A stretch of DNA of 64,000 bases from Streptomyces aquilus (lineage in GTDB: Bacteria; Actinomycetota; Actinomycetes; Streptomycetales; Streptomycetaceae): NCBI RefSeq assembly GCF_003955715.1, contig NZ_CP034463.1, positions 4,898,001 through 4,962,000 on the forward strand, in the 5' to 3' direction. The first letter of the stretch is position 1, and every line of letters starts with the position of its first letter. Below are positions 8,707 through 21,815 of this stretch, piece by piece. Both the position numbers and the translations under genes were made by a program. A model generated the notes under the pieces. It saw only the letters and a program-made list of their open reading frames with translations, was not told the origin of the DNA and made no database searches.

Positions 8707-9110
8707 CCGGCACGACCACCGCCGACGAGAAGCTCACCTGGCTCATCGAGGGCCTGCTGGAGCGCACCCCGGGCGCGCGGCACGCGCTCGTCCTCTCTCG
8801 GGACGGGCTGAAGTTGTGCCGCACGCCGGAGCTCACCGTCGACCAGGCCGACCAGCTCGCCGCGATCGCCGCCGGCATCCAGGCCCTGTCGCAGGGCGCG
8901 TCCGTGGAGTTCGGGGACGGCACCGGCGGCGTACGGTCGGCGATGACCGAGTTCTACGGCGGTGTCCTGTTCATCGTGGAGGCCGGCGAGGGCGCTCATC
9001 TGGCCGTCGTCACCACCGAGGACGCCGACGCCGGTCTCGTCGGGCACAACATGAGCGAGCTCGTCGAGCAGCTCGGCGCCCATCTGACCGCGCAGCCCCG
9101 GACGTCATGA
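8703..9110 (+). CDS. cvnB: Conservon protein CvnB, roadblock/LC7 domain
   Basis: 135 residues, almost entirely one roadblock/LC7 domain, with GARHALVLSRDGL near residue 24 and a C-terminal helix HNMSELVEQLGAHL. Roadblock proteins bind small GTPases of the MglA/Ras type, and CvnB is believed to bridge the CvnA sensor and the CvnD GTPase. Start and stop overlap cvnA and cvnC by ATGA, indicating translational coupling and near-equal expression. Confidence 0.93.
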   Translation: MTGTTTADEKLTWLIEGLLERTPGARHALVLSRDGLKLCRTPELTVDQADQLAAIAAGIQALSQGASVEFGDGTGGVRSAMTEFYGGVLFIVEAGEGAHLAVVTTEDADAGLVGHNMSELVEQLGAHLTAQPRTS

Positions 9111-9454
9111 GCCGCCCCGGCAGGGACGACTCACCCGACCGTCTGTACACCCTCACCGGTGGCCGCGCGCACGCCACTCCGGACAGCCCCTTCGACCTGG
9201 TGACGCTCGTGGTCGCCGAGTGCGATCCGACCCCCGGCATGCAGTCGGAGCACGCGGCGATCCTGAAGCTGACCCAACTGCCGACGGCTGTCGTCGAGTT
9301 GGCGGCCGAGCTGAAGCTGCCGGTGAGCATCACCAAGATCCTGCTCGGCGACCTGCTCACGTCGGGCCGCGTCAGCGCCCGCCACCCCCGCAAGGCCGCT
9401 GTCCCCGACCCCGACGTCCTGGAACAGGTGCTCGTTGGACTCCGCAACCTCTGA
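9107..9454 (+). CDS. cvnC: Conservon protein CvnC, DUF742
   Basis: 115 residues beginning MSRPGRDD, with the DUF742 pattern: RLYTLTGGRA near the start, FDLVTLVV, the helix-turn-helix-like ELAAELKLPVSITKILLGDLL, then VLEQVLVGLRNL. CvnC is a conserved conservon component of unknown biochemistry; the fold resembles a winged-helix adaptor. It is coupled to cvnB by ATGA, and its last six codons overlap the start of cvnD. Confidence 0.92.
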   Translation: MSRPGRDDSPDRLYTLTGGRAHATPDSPFDLVTLVVAECDPTPGMQSEHAAILKLTQLPTAVVELAAELKLPVSITKILLGDLLTSGRVSARHPRKAAVPDPDVLEQVLVGLRNL

Positions 9455-10088
9455 GGCAGCCGTGGAGGCAGCCGCCCGCACCCCGCTGGGTGCCACCGCC
9501 GACAACGGCCTCAAGATCGTCGTCGTCGGCGGTTTCGGCGTCGGCAAGACCACCCTCGTCCGCTCGGTCAGCGAGATACGTCCCCTCAACACCGAGGAGA
9601 CGATGACCCGGACCGGCGAGCACATCGACGACATCAGCGAGGTCCGGGGCAAGTCGGCGACCACCGTCGCCTTCGACTTCGGCCGCATCACGCTCGACGC
9701 CCGCAATGTGCTGTACCTGTTCGGCGCGCCCGGCCAGGAACGGTTCTGGTTCCTGTGGGACCGGCTGTTCTCCGGGACGCTCGGCGCGGTCGTACTCGTC
9801 GACACCCGCCGTATCGACGACAGTTGGTACGCCATCGACCGGCTCGAACACCACGGCACGCCGTTCGTCGTGGCCTGCAACGACTTCGGCGGCCCGGCCT
9901 ACGCCCCGGGCCGGATCCGCGACGCCCTCGACCTCGATCCGCAGGTCCCGCTGCTCGACTGCGACGCCCGCTCCCGGGCCTCGGGCAAGCAGGTCCTGAT
10001 CACCCTGGTCGAGCACGTCCGGGACACGTACGCCGGCCACCCCCACACTCCCCACTCCCCCGTACCCGAACAGGAGTTGACGCGGTGA
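9435..10088 (+). CDS. cvnD: Conservon protein CvnD, MglA/Ras-like small GTPase
   Basis: 217 residues. The start is TTG 9435 (MDSATSEAAV, matching the usual CvnD N-terminus); GTG 9462 is the alternative. The P-loop is GGFGVGKTT near residues 32-40, the switch/G3 motif is LFGAPGQERF (the DTAGQE equivalent), and ACNDF replaces the canonical NKxD G4 motif. CvnD is the GTPase switch of the conservon. It overlaps cvnC by 20 bp and cvnE by GTGA. The 15-residue Pro/His-rich C-terminus looks disordered. Confidence 0.92.
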   Translation: MDSATSEAAVEAAARTPLGATADNGLKIVVVGGFGVGKTTLVRSVSEIRPLNTEETMTRTGEHIDDISEVRGKSATTVAFDFGRITLDARNVLYLFGAPGQERFWFLWDRLFSGTLGAVVLVDTRRIDDSWYAIDRLEHHGTPFVVACNDFGGPAYAPGRIRDALDLDPQVPLLDCDARSRASGKQVLITLVEHVRDTYAGHPHTPHSPVPEQELTR

Positions 10089-11290
10089 CCGCCCCCGTAC
10101 CCCTCAGCGGCCCCAGGTTCCAGACCGAACCGGCGCGGCTGTACCGGGAGATGCGGCGCGACCACGGTGCCGTCACCCCGGTCGTGCTCGACGGCGACAT
10201 CCCGGCGTGGCTGGTGCTCGGCTACCGCGAGCTGCACCAGGTCACCGGCGATCCGGTGCTGTTCAGCCGGGACTCCGAGCTGTGGAACCAGTGGGACCGC
10301 ATCCCCGACGACTGGCCGCTGCTGCCGATGATCGGCCGCAAGCAGCCGTCGATCCTCTACACGGTCGGCGAACGGCACCGCGAGCGGGCGGCGATGATCA
10401 GCGAGGCGCTGGAGGCGGTGAGCCCGTCCGAACTGCGGGCCTACGCCGAGACGTTCGCCGACGAGCTGATCGACGCGGTGTGCGCCGAGGGCGAGACGGA
10501 CATCGTCGGCAACTACGCGATGCTGCTGCCGGTACGGGTCCTGGCCCGGCTGTACGGCTTCTCCGACGAGCAGGGTCCGGGCCTGGTCACCGCCCTCAAC
10601 GACATGATCGACGGGCGGGAGCGGGCCCTCGCGGGCCAGACGCACCTCGCCGGCTCCATGTTCCAGCTCCTCGCCGACCGGCGCGCCGAACCGGCCGACG
10701 ACGTGGTCTCCCGGATGCTCGCCCACCGCGGCGGGTTCACGGACGAGGAGATCGCCCAGGACCTGATGGTGATGATGGCGGCGGGACACCAGCCGACCGC
10801 CGACTGGATCGGCAACTCGCTGCGGCTGATGCTGACCGACGAACGGTTCGCGGCCTCCCTGTTCGGCGGCCGCAACAGTGTCGCCGACGCCATGAACGAG
10901 GTCCTGTGGGAGGACACGCCGACCCAGAACGTGGCCGGTCGCTGGGCGTCCCGCGACACCCAGCTCGGCGGGCGCCGGGTCCGCGCCGGCGACCTGCTGC
11001 TGCTCGGCCTCCAGGGCGCCAACTCCGATCCGCAGGTGCGCACCGACGGCTCCACGCTCACCGGCGGCAACAGCGCCCACTTCTCCTTCGGACACGGCGA
11101 GCACCGGTGCCCGTTCCCCGCGCAGGAGGTCGCCGAGGTCATCGCGCGGACCGGCATCGAGGTCGTCCTGGACCGCCTGCCCGACATCGACCTCGCGGTC
11201 CCCGCCGACTCCCTGACGCGCCGCCCCTCACCGTGGCTGCGGGGGCTGACCGCACTGCCGGTCCGCTTCACGCCGGTGCCGGCCCGCTGA
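10085..11290 (+). CDS. cvnE: Conservon P450 CvnE, CYP157-like, lacking the ExxR arginine
   Basis: 401 residues, GTG start overlapping the cvnD stop. The heme ligand is Cys342 in FGHGEHRCPFPA, where the usual Gly two residues after Cys is replaced. The I-helix reads MMAAGHQPTAD rather than AGxxTT. The K-helix has EVLW (E272-W275) in place of the near-universal ExxR. Loss of the ExxR arginine is the hallmark of the CYP157 family, whose members sit in Streptomyces conservons next to a CYP154. The natural substrate is unknown, and the unusual motifs raise the possibility of a sensory or noncatalytic role. Confidence 0.9.
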   Translation: MTAPVPLSGPRFQTEPARLYREMRRDHGAVTPVVLDGDIPAWLVLGYRELHQVTGDPVLFSRDSELWNQWDRIPDDWPLLPMIGRKQPSILYTVGERHRERAAMISEALEAVSPSELRAYAETFADELIDAVCAEGETDIVGNYAMLLPVRVLARLYGFSDEQGPGLVTALNDMIDGRERALAGQTHLAGSMFQLLADRRAEPADDVVSRMLAHRGGFTDEEIAQDLMVMMAAGHQPTADWIGNSLRLMLTDERFAASLFGGRNSVADAMNEVLWEDTPTQNVAGRWASRDTQLGGRRVRAGDLLLLGLQGANSDPQVRTDGSTLTGGNSAHFSFGHGEHRCPFPAQEVAEVIARTGIEVVLDRLPDIDLAVPADSLTRRPSPWLRGLTALPVRFTPVPAR

Positions 11291-11363
11291 GCCCCACGCC
11301 GGTCCGCCGCACGCCGGTGCCCGCGCTCTGACACCTACGTCCTCTTTCTCTTTGGAGACCCCT

Positions 11364-13800
<2,437 letters not shown>

Positions 13801-13836
13801 CTCACGGGTAAAATCCCGTAGTTGCGTAACTTGTTG

Positions 13837-13863
13837 CAGGGCCCTGTCGGTGACAGGGCCCTG
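13837..13863 (+). terminator. Terminator hairpin after serC
   Basis: CAGGGCCCTGTC and its exact complement GACAGGGCCCTG are separated by GGT: a 12-bp perfect stem 36 bp after the serC stop. There is no T-tract, which is normal for Streptomyces terminators. Confidence 0.75.
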
Positions 13864-13884
13864 TTCACCGGGTACGGCTGGGGC

Positions 13885-14358
13885 ATGAACAGACCGATAC
13901 CGGGCACCGTGCAGATCGCGGTGCGCCACATCCTCAGCGACCACACGACCGGCGTGATGACCAGGACCCGCAGGATCACCTGGCAGGACACCCCGTACCG
14001 GGTCCGCCGGCCGGCATCGGGCAAGCACACCGTGGAACTGACCTGCTCCGCGTGCGACGCGGCCGTCCGGGCCGAGGTCCGCGACGAGGCCGCCACCCGC
14101 CGGACCACCGGCATCCTGCGGACCCTTGCCGCACTGTCCGTGCTCGTCCTCGTCATGGCCTTCGGTTACGCCGTCCACGAAGGCGGCAAGACGCTGCCCG
14201 AGGGCCAGTCGCTACCGGTCCTGTTCCCCATCAGCATCATCGCGATCGCCCTCGCGATCTTCGCCGCACCCATGTTCTTCGTCACGAGCCTCCGCTACAC
14301 CGGCGTCAGCAAGCTCGACGCCCCCAAGCTCCACGGCATCATGCCGGTGCGCAACTGA
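13885..14358 (+). CDS. Small membrane protein with a zinc-ribbon-like N-terminus, unknown function
   Basis: 157 residues; ATG 13885 is chosen because the longer frame from 13822 would run through the serC terminator stem. The N-terminal half contains a single CSACD motif (two cysteines) in a beta-rich stretch. Two transmembrane helices follow (about 78-97 and 111-134) and a short tail. I know of no function. It is probably an independently transcribed Streptomyces-specific membrane protein. Confidence 0.7.
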   Translation: MNRPIPGTVQIAVRHILSDHTTGVMTRTRRITWQDTPYRVRRPASGKHTVELTCSACDAAVRAEVRDEAATRRTTGILRTLAALSVLVLVMAFGYAVHEGGKTLPEGQSLPVLFPISIIAIALAIFAAPMFFVTSLRYTGVSKLDAPKLHGIMPVRN

Positions 14359-14416
14359 CCGCCGGCACACCCCCGCCCCGGGCGTCCGGTGTGGACCCGG
14401 GCGCTCTCATCCCTGC

Positions 14417-15352
14417 TCACGGCACCAGCACGAGCTTCCCGGTCGTCCGCTTCTCCTCGATCGCCCGGTGTGCCGCCGCGGCCTCCGCCAGCGGGTAGCT
14501 CCGCTCGACCGTCACCCGCAGCCGCCCCGCCTCGATCCGCTCGGTGATCTCCGACAGCAGCTCGCCCGAGGGGTCGGCCGTCACCCACACATAACGCAAC
14601 CCGCGCTCGGCCGCCCGCTGTTCGTCGACCCCCGGGTCGATCGCCGCCCCCACGAGCAGCCCGCCCGGCCGCAGCACCTCCAGCGACCGCGCCCCGTACG
14701 CACCCCCGACCAGGTCCAGCACCACCTCCACCGGCGCGACCGCGTCCCGGAAGTCCACGGCCGTGTAGTCGATCACCTCGTCGGCGCCGAGCTCCCGCAG
14801 CCACGCGTGCTTGGCCTCCCGCGCCGTGCCGATGACGTACGCGCCCAGTTCCTTGGCCAGCTGCACCGCGACGTGCCCGACCCCGCCCGCCGCCGCATGG
14901 ATCAGCACCCGGTCGCCGGGCCGCACACCGGCCAGCACGGACAGGGCCGTCCAGGCGGTCACGGAGACCAGCGGCACGGCGGCCGCCTGCGCCAGCTCCA
15001 GGTTCTTGGGCTTCGGCGCCAGCACGGCGGCCGGTACGGCGGTGTACTCGGCGTACGCCCCGCGCGGCGAGAGCGGCAGCAGCCCGTACACCTCGTCCCC
15101 CACCGCGAACCGGCTCACCCCGGGGCCGACGCCCGCCACGACCCCGGCGACGTCGTTCCCCGGCGTCCACGGCAGGCTCACCAGCTCCGGCACCCGCCCG
15201 GACCGCAGCACCGTGTCCCCGGGGTTCACCCCGGCACCCCCGACCCGCACCAGCACCTCCCCGGGCCCGGGCTCGGGCACGTCGGTCTCGGCGTAGGTGA
15301 GCACCTCGGGGCCGCCGAACGCGGACTGGACGATGGCATGCATACGGTTCAT
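14417..15352 (-). CDS. NADP-dependent quinone oxidoreductase (zeta-crystallin type MDR)
   Basis: 311 residues from ATG 15352, which has GAGGA seven bases upstream. It lacks the zinc ligands of alcohol dehydrogenases and has the quinone-reductase motifs GxGPGVSRFAVGDEVYG and the nucleotide-binding AAAGGVGHVAVQLAKELGA near residue 150. Such enzymes reduce quinones or alpha,beta-unsaturated carbonyls with NADPH. It is divergent from an HxlR regulator 66 bp away, so it is probably its target, induced by electrophiles or quinones. Confidence 0.87.
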   Translation of the reverse strand: MNRMHAIVQSAFGGPEVLTYAETDVPEPGPGEVLVRVGGAGVNPGDTVLRSGRVPELVSLPWTPGNDVAGVVAGVGPGVSRFAVGDEVYGLLPLSPRGAYAEYTAVPAAVLAPKPKNLELAQAAAVPLVSVTAWTALSVLAGVRPGDRVLIHAAAGGVGHVAVQLAKELGAYVIGTAREAKHAWLRELGADEVIDYTAVDFRDAVAPVEVVLDLVGGAYGARSLEVLRPGGLLVGAAIDPGVDEQRAAERGLRYVWVTADPSGELLSEITERIEAGRLRVTVERSYPLAEAAAAHRAIEEKRTTGKLVLVP

Positions 15353-15418
15353 GCGCTCATCCTCGGCCGCCGCAATCCCCGCGCGGAAGACGGCACTTGT
15401 CTGATATCGAGGTTCCTC

Positions 15419-15841
15419 ATGGATACCGGCTTCGACCTCAGAGAACACGGCGGCGTGGACGTCTTCCTGCGCGACTGCCCGACCCGCGCCGTGCTGGAGG
15501 TGATCGCGAGCAAGTGGACCATGCTGGTGCTGGTGGCCCTGGAGGACGGCCGCCCGATGCGCTTCACCGAACTGCGCCGCCGCCTCGACGGCGTGACCCA
15601 GAAGGTGCTGACCGCGACCCTGCGCTCCCTGGAACGCGAGGGCCTGCTGGCCCGCGAGGTGTACCCGACGGTGCCGCCCCGCGTGGAGTACCGACTCACC
15701 GTCCTGGGAAGGGAGGTGGGGGCCCTGATCCAGCACATCACCGACTGGTCGCAGGCCAACATCGACACCATCCGGGCCGCCCGCCGCCAGTTCGACGAAC
15801 GCGCCGCGGAGAGCCAGGACCCCGGTCCCGTACGACGGTGA
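15419..15841 (+). CDS. HxlR-family transcriptional regulator
   Basis: 140 residues forming one winged-helix domain: CPTRAVLEVIASKWTMLVLVALEDG, then RFTELRRRLDGVTQKVLTATLRSLEREGLL as the recognition segment and VEYRLTVLG as the wing. The conserved HxlR cysteine, which senses electrophiles or oxidants, is present near residue 20. It is transcribed divergently from the quinone oxidoreductase, the standard arrangement for a regulator and its detoxifying target. The stop codon runs straight into a terminator stem. Confidence 0.9.
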   Translation: MDTGFDLREHGGVDVFLRDCPTRAVLEVIASKWTMLVLVALEDGRPMRFTELRRRLDGVTQKVLTATLRSLEREGLLAREVYPTVPPRVEYRLTVLGREVGALIQHITDWSQANIDTIRAARRQFDERAAESQDPGPVRR

Positions 15842-15868
15842 GGGCGCCCGGTGTGCACCGGGCGCCCT
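15841..15868. terminator. Strong hairpin between convergent genes
   Basis: AGGGCGCCCGGTG and CACCGGGCGCCCT form a perfect 13-bp stem with a TG loop. It starts in the HxlR stop codon and lies 44 bp from the end of the convergent peptidase gene, so it may serve both. Confidence 0.8.
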
Positions 15869-15911
15869 GTTCGTTCCGTCCTGCTTCAGTGCTGCTTCGG
15901 CGCTTGTCGGT

Positions 15912-17516
15912 TCAGCCGCGGAAGCCGAGGAGATCGTGCAGGCCGGCCCCGCTCGGCGCCGTGGCCGGCTGGCCGGCGGTCGCCGCGGACATCGCCGAGG
16001 CCGGGGCCTCCGGCTTGGGGTCGGGGGTCTTCTTGCAGACCGCGTCGGCCACACCGCTGCCACGCGGCACCGTGCCGTCGGTGAGGTACTTCACCAGGTA
16101 CTTGTCGAGGCAGGCGTTGCCGCTCAGCGAGATGCCGTGGTTGCCGCCGCCCTGCTCCACGACCAGGCTGGAGTGCTTGAGCAGACGGTGGACGTTGACA
16201 CCGCCCTGGTAGGGGGTGGCCGCGTCGTCCGTCGCCTGGAACAGCAGCACCGGAGGCAGCTTGCTGTTGGCGACGTTCACCGGCTTCAGGGTCTTCGTGG
16301 GCCAGAACGCGCACGGCGCGTTGTACCAGGCGTTGTTCCAGGCCATGAACGGGGCCTTGGCGTACACCTTCCAGTTGTCCTTCTGCCACTGCTTCCAGTC
16401 GCGCGGCCAGGAGACGTCACGGCACTGCACGGCGGTGTAGACGCTGTAGCCGTTGTCACCGGAGGCGTCGATGGCCGCGATGTTCTCGTACGCGTTGACC
16501 AGCGGGGCGGTCTTCTTGTCGTTCACGTAGGACGCGAACGCCTTGGCCAGCGTGGGCCAGTAGCCGTTGTAGTACCCGCCCGGGATGAAGATGTCCTCCA
16601 GCTCGGAGGCGCCCACCTTGCCGCCGGCCGGCGTCTTGGCGAGTTCCGCCCGCATCGCGTACCACTTGGCCTCGATCTTGGCCGGGTCGGTGCCGAGCTT
16701 GTACGTGGAGTCGTACTTGGCGATCCACGCCATGAGCGCCTTGTGCCGGGCGTCGAAGGCGTAGTCCTGCGAGATGTTGGCGTCGTACCAGACCCCGTCG
16801 GGGTCGACGATGGAGTCCAGCACCAGGCGGCGCACCCGGTTCGGGAAGAGCTTGCCGTAGACCTGGCCCAGGTAGGTGCCGTACGAGTAGCCGAAGTAGT
16901 TGATCTTCGACGCGCCGAGCGCCTTGCGGATCGAGTCCATGTCCTTCACGGCGCTGATCGTGTTGATGTACGGCAACACGTCCTTGTACTTGGTGCCGCA
17001 GGCCTTGGCGAAGGACTTGGCGCGCGTGAGGTTGGCCTTCTCGATCGCGGCCGTGCCGGGCACGGAGTCCGGGCGGACCGGGTTGAAGTAGCCCGGCGCG
17101 CAGTCCAGGGCGGGCTTGCTCTTGCCGACGCCGCGCGGGTCGAAGCCGATGACGTCGTACTGGCTCGCGACCTGCTTGGGGAGCGCGGAGGCGACGAAGC
17201 CGGCGAGGGTCAGGCCGCTGCCGCCGGGGCCGCCGGGGTTGACCAGAAGGGGGCCCTGGTAGTGCTGCGCGGTGTGCGGCACGCGGGACAGGGCGAGGGT
17301 TATCTTCCGCCCCGCCGGCTTGGCGTAGTTCAGGGGCACCTTCACCGACGCGCACTGGAGGGTCGGGTAGTCGTCCGTGCCGCACTTCTTCCAGGTGAGG
17401 CCGGACGCCTGCGCGGAGCGCGAGGACTGCGAGGCGTCGGCCTGGGCCGGGACGGCGGTGAGCGAGCCGGCGAGGACGACGGTCGCACCGCACAGCACGG
17501 CTGTACTTCTTCTCAT
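15912..17516 (-). CDS. Secreted alpha/beta-hydrolase, tripeptidyl aminopeptidase (Tap/Slp) family
   Basis: 534 residues. A signal peptide (MRRSTAVLCGATVVLAGSLT, cleavage after AQA) is followed by the alpha/beta-hydrolase core. The oxyanion region is LLVNPGGPGGSG, the nucleophile elbow FGYSYGTYLG, and the C-terminal acid/base region FQATDDAATPY ... QGGGNHGIS supplies Asp and His. This matches secreted mycelium-associated peptidases Tap, SlpD and SlpE, which remove tripeptides from extracellular proteins. The last ~40 residues (PKPEAPASAM) look disordered. Confidence 0.88.
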   Translation of the reverse strand: MRRSTAVLCGATVVLAGSLTAVPAQADASQSSRSAQASGLTWKKCGTDDYPTLQCASVKVPLNYAKPAGRKITLALSRVPHTAQHYQGPLLVNPGGPGGSGLTLAGFVASALPKQVASQYDVIGFDPRGVGKSKPALDCAPGYFNPVRPDSVPGTAAIEKANLTRAKSFAKACGTKYKDVLPYINTISAVKDMDSIRKALGASKINYFGYSYGTYLGQVYGKLFPNRVRRLVLDSIVDPDGVWYDANISQDYAFDARHKALMAWIAKYDSTYKLGTDPAKIEAKWYAMRAELAKTPAGGKVGASELEDIFIPGGYYNGYWPTLAKAFASYVNDKKTAPLVNAYENIAAIDASGDNGYSVYTAVQCRDVSWPRDWKQWQKDNWKVYAKAPFMAWNNAWYNAPCAFWPTKTLKPVNVANSKLPPVLLFQATDDAATPYQGGVNVHRLLKHSSLVVEQGGGNHGISLSGNACLDKYLVKYLTDGTVPRGSGVADAVCKKTPDPKPEAPASAMSAATAGQPATAPSGAGLHDLLGFRG

Positions 17517-17668
17517 GAAGGTCCTTCAGAGCATGGGGGGCTGGGCAGAGATCGGAAGGATGGCGGTCCAGGCGCGATCTTTTCGGAAAAGCGTGCCGAC
17601 GGAGAACATCCCGACCGAAAATTTGAACCAGCTGTGATCCGGCGGCCCCGCCCCGTGGACGACACGGA

Positions 17669-17697
17669 GGGGCGCCCGGCCGGGTGCCGGGCGCCCC
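17669..17697 (-). terminator. Hairpin after the cellulase gene
   Basis: GGGGCGCCCGGC and GCCGGGCGCCCC form a 12-bp perfect stem around a CGGGT loop, ending six bases before the stop of the leftward cellulase gene. It is the likely cellulase terminator. Confidence 0.72.
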
Positions 17698-17702
17698 CTC
17701 GC

Positions 17703-19275
<1,573 letters not shown>

Positions 19276-19358
19276 CCGCTCCCCCCATGGAAGTCAGGTC
19301 ACATGAACACGTCAAGACACATGACGTCACCGGCTGAACTTCAAGGCCGGCGGGCAGG

Positions 19359-20354
19359 TCAGCGCCGGGGCCGCAGCAGCCTCCGGAACCCGAAGACGAC
19401 GGCGACGACGGCCGCGACGGCGAGGGCGCCGACCTTGACGGTGCCGTTGCCGCCGCCGTCCCCGCCGCCCCCCTGGGCGGAACTCCCGCCCCCGGAAGCC
19501 GAACCGGAGGACCCGCCACCGCCCCCCGGCGCGTCCTGCGCCACCACTTCGCTGCCCTCGCCCTCGCTGCCGAGCATGAGCTTGGTGCCGTCGGCGGAGT
19601 AGCTGACGGACTCGCCCTGGCCGAGGGGCACGCTCAGCCGCCCCTCCTTCTTCAGGTCGCCGCCGTTCCAGTCGTACCAGATGCCGCCGAAGTACCCGCG
19701 TACGGCGAGGCGTCGGCCATCCGGTGAGAAGGCGGCGTCGGTGGCCCAGAGGTCGACGGGCTTGACGGGCCTGAAGACGTTGGTGCCGGAGGTGGAGAGC
19801 TTGGCGGGCCCTTCGTAGAGATGCCCGCCGTCCTCCTGCTTGTCGATGATGTAGACGCGCCCGGTCTTGGGGTGGACGATCATCGACTCGGCGTCCCGCG
19901 AACCGTCCGTGTACTTCACGACGTACTGCTTGGCGCGGATCGTCTGGTCCTTGAGCTCCTTGGGCTCGGGAAGCTGGTAGATCCAGACGTACGGCCAGCT
20001 CACACCATCATTGTCGCCGATGTCGCCGACGTAGATCTGGTTGTCGGGCCCGATGGAGATCGCCTCGACGTCCCGCTGCTGCCCGACCCCGGCGAGGGTG
20101 ATGCGGGCGACGGTCTTCCCGGTGCCGCTGTCGACGGCGTAGAGGTAACTGCCGGTGTCCTGGTCGTTGTGCGTCCAGTAGATGCCGGGGTGCTGGTGGG
20201 AGGCGGCGAGGCCGCTGGACTCGGTGATGCGGGAGTCCTCGATGGTGAAGTCCTGGTCCCCCTTGCCGTCCCCGTCGGCGGCGACGGCGGCGGGGGCCGC
20301 GCCCGTGAGAACGAGCAGGGCACAGGCTCCGACGACACCCAGTAGCGCACGCAT
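19359..20354 (-). CDS. Secreted, C-terminally membrane-anchored beta-propeller-like protein
   Basis: 331 residues from ATG 20354 (MRALLGVVGACALLVLTGAA), which gives a proper signal peptide. The core has repeated propeller-like strands: ESSGLAASHQHPGIYWTHND, VEAISIGPDNQIYVGDIGDN, WATDAAFSPDGRRLAVRGY, SVSYSADGTKLMLGSEG. A Gly/Ser-rich linker, one transmembrane helix and an RRLLRPRR tail follow, a sortase-free surface anchor. The core resembles esterase-like or WD40-like propellers. The ligand or substrate is unknown. Confidence 0.75.
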   Translation of the reverse strand: MRALLGVVGACALLVLTGAAPAAVAADGDGKGDQDFTIEDSRITESSGLAASHQHPGIYWTHNDQDTGSYLYAVDSGTGKTVARITLAGVGQQRDVEAISIGPDNQIYVGDIGDNDGVSWPYVWIYQLPEPKELKDQTIRAKQYVVKYTDGSRDAESMIVHPKTGRVYIIDKQEDGGHLYEGPAKLSTSGTNVFRPVKPVDLWATDAAFSPDGRRLAVRGYFGGIWYDWNGGDLKKEGRLSVPLGQGESVSYSADGTKLMLGSEGEGSEVVAQDAPGGGGGSSGSASGGGSSAQGGGGDGGGNGTVKVGALAVAAVVAVVFGFRRLLRPRR

Positions 20355-20449
20355 GCGGTCAAGCTTGCCATCCCAGGAAGGGGAGGCGCGGGCGACCAGG
20401 TGGCGACTCTCACACCCCACCTCTCCCCGGGATCGTTCATCATGATCGG

Positions 20450-21133
20450 ATGCTCAGGTTCATGCCCGTCGGCGACTCCATGACGATCGGAAGCGCGGGC
20501 GAACACACATGGCGTTACCGGATGTGGCAGCACCTGCGCGACACGTACGGCGGCCCGTTCGCCGTGGTGGGCCCGCGCGAGACCCTGCACGACAAGGCGA
20601 CGGACGCGCCGACGTCGTACGAGTACGCCGACCCGGACTTCCCCAGCGCGCACCTGGCGGGCTGGGGCGAGGGCTGGCTGCACATGGCCCCGCTGATCGG
20701 CGAGGCGGTGCGGACCTGCCGGGCCAATGTGCTGCTCGTCTCGCTCGGCCTGATCGACCTGGGCTTCTACACGAACGCGGAGCAGACGGCGGAGAACGCG
20801 CGTGACTTCATCGCGGCGGCGCGGGAGGCGAACCCGCGCGTTCGCATGGTCGTGCTTCCCGTGCTCCGCAACGTCCGCGTCGAGGAGGACACCGACTTCG
20901 CCGCGCAGGTCACCCGCTTCAATGAGCTGCTCGCGAAGGTGGTGGCCGACCTCGACGAGCCGCGCTCGCCGCTGTTGCTGGCGTCGCCGCCGGAGTCGTA
21001 CGACTTCACGATCGACACGTACGACGGGACGCATCCGAACGCGAGCGGTGAGCACAAGATCGCGGAGGCGTTCGCGGAGGCGATGTACCAGGCGTGGGGC
21101 TGGGGACAGACGTACGAGGCCGGAACAGACTGA
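20450..21133 (+). CDS. SGNH/GDSL-family hydrolase
   Basis: 227 residues with no obvious signal peptide. Block I is FMPVGDSMTIG (nucleophile Ser in GDSM), and block V is DGTHPNASGEHKIAEAF with the catalytic Asp/His. The usual GxND of block III appears as SLGLIDLG, so the oxyanion Asn is not where expected. The family hydrolyses esters of lipids or sugars. Closest in style to the actinobacterial cellulose-binding/SGNH esterases. It is transcribed away from the propeller protein. Confidence 0.82.
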   Translation: MLRFMPVGDSMTIGSAGEHTWRYRMWQHLRDTYGGPFAVVGPRETLHDKATDAPTSYEYADPDFPSAHLAGWGEGWLHMAPLIGEAVRTCRANVLLVSLGLIDLGFYTNAEQTAENARDFIAAAREANPRVRMVVLPVLRNVRVEEDTDFAAQVTRFNELLAKVVADLDEPRSPLLLASPPESYDFTIDTYDGTHPNASGEHKIAEAFAEAMYQAWGWGQTYEAGTD

Positions 21134-21221
21134 CTGAATATCGGCGCACCCCGATCACCGTGCGTATCGTTGTACCGCGCGGCTGCACCTGTCCGTGGGG
21201 CGGCCGGGGAGGAGCGCCACG

Positions 21222-21815
21222 ATGACCGTCCTTGAAGACAGGATCGAGATGGCCGACGCCGACGCCAACACAGCGCGCTTGGACGAGTGGTTCGAGCGGC
21301 TGGAGCGGATGCCCGTCCCCGAGGGATACAAGGTCGAGATCGTCGGGGGCAACGTCCATATGACGCCGCAGCGGAGCGCTCACTGGGAGATCATTCGCGG
21401 GTTCCTTTGGGCTCTTGAGGACCGGTTCGGCAGGGGGGTCAAGGTGTTCTCGGACGTCCGCATCGACTTCCCGGGCCACGAGAACGGCTTCTGCCCGGAT
21501 ATCGCCCTGCTCAAGGACTCCGCGAAACAGGACGACACGGGTCACTGGCGCTGGCAGGACGTCGTGTTCGTCGCCGAGGTCATCTCCAAGGGCACGGCCG
21601 CCAACGATTACGGTCCGAAGAGGTTGGCCTACGCGGAGGCGGAGGTCCCCCTGTACGTGATCGCCGATCCCTACCAGGGACGGTGCCACGTCTACACCGA
21701 CCCTAAGCAGGGCGACTACGCCGAGCCCACGAAGGTCGACTTCGGCACCGACCTCGACCTGACCGGCACCGTCGTCGACCTCGTTCTCAAGACCGACGAG
21801 TTCCCTCGGGACTGA
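21222..21815 (+). CDS. Uma2-family protein (restriction-endonuclease-like fold)
   Basis: 197 residues from ATG 21222, with GGAGG eight bases upstream. The PD-(D/E)xK-type features are intact: KVEIVGGNVHMTP at the start, then FCPDIALL, VVFVAEVISKGTAANDYGPKRLAYAEAEVPLYVIADP. Uma2 proteins are abundant in Streptomyces and have a nuclease-like fold; their biological role is unsettled. The last 29 bp overlap the 3' end of the convergent gene. Confidence 0.85.
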   Translation: MTVLEDRIEMADADANTARLDEWFERLERMPVPEGYKVEIVGGNVHMTPQRSAHWEIIRGFLWALEDRFGRGVKVFSDVRIDFPGHENGFCPDIALLKDSAKQDDTGHWRWQDVVFVAEVISKGTAANDYGPKRLAYAEAEVPLYVIADPYQGRCHVYTDPKQGDYAEPTKVDFGTDLDLTGTVVDLVLKTDEFPRD

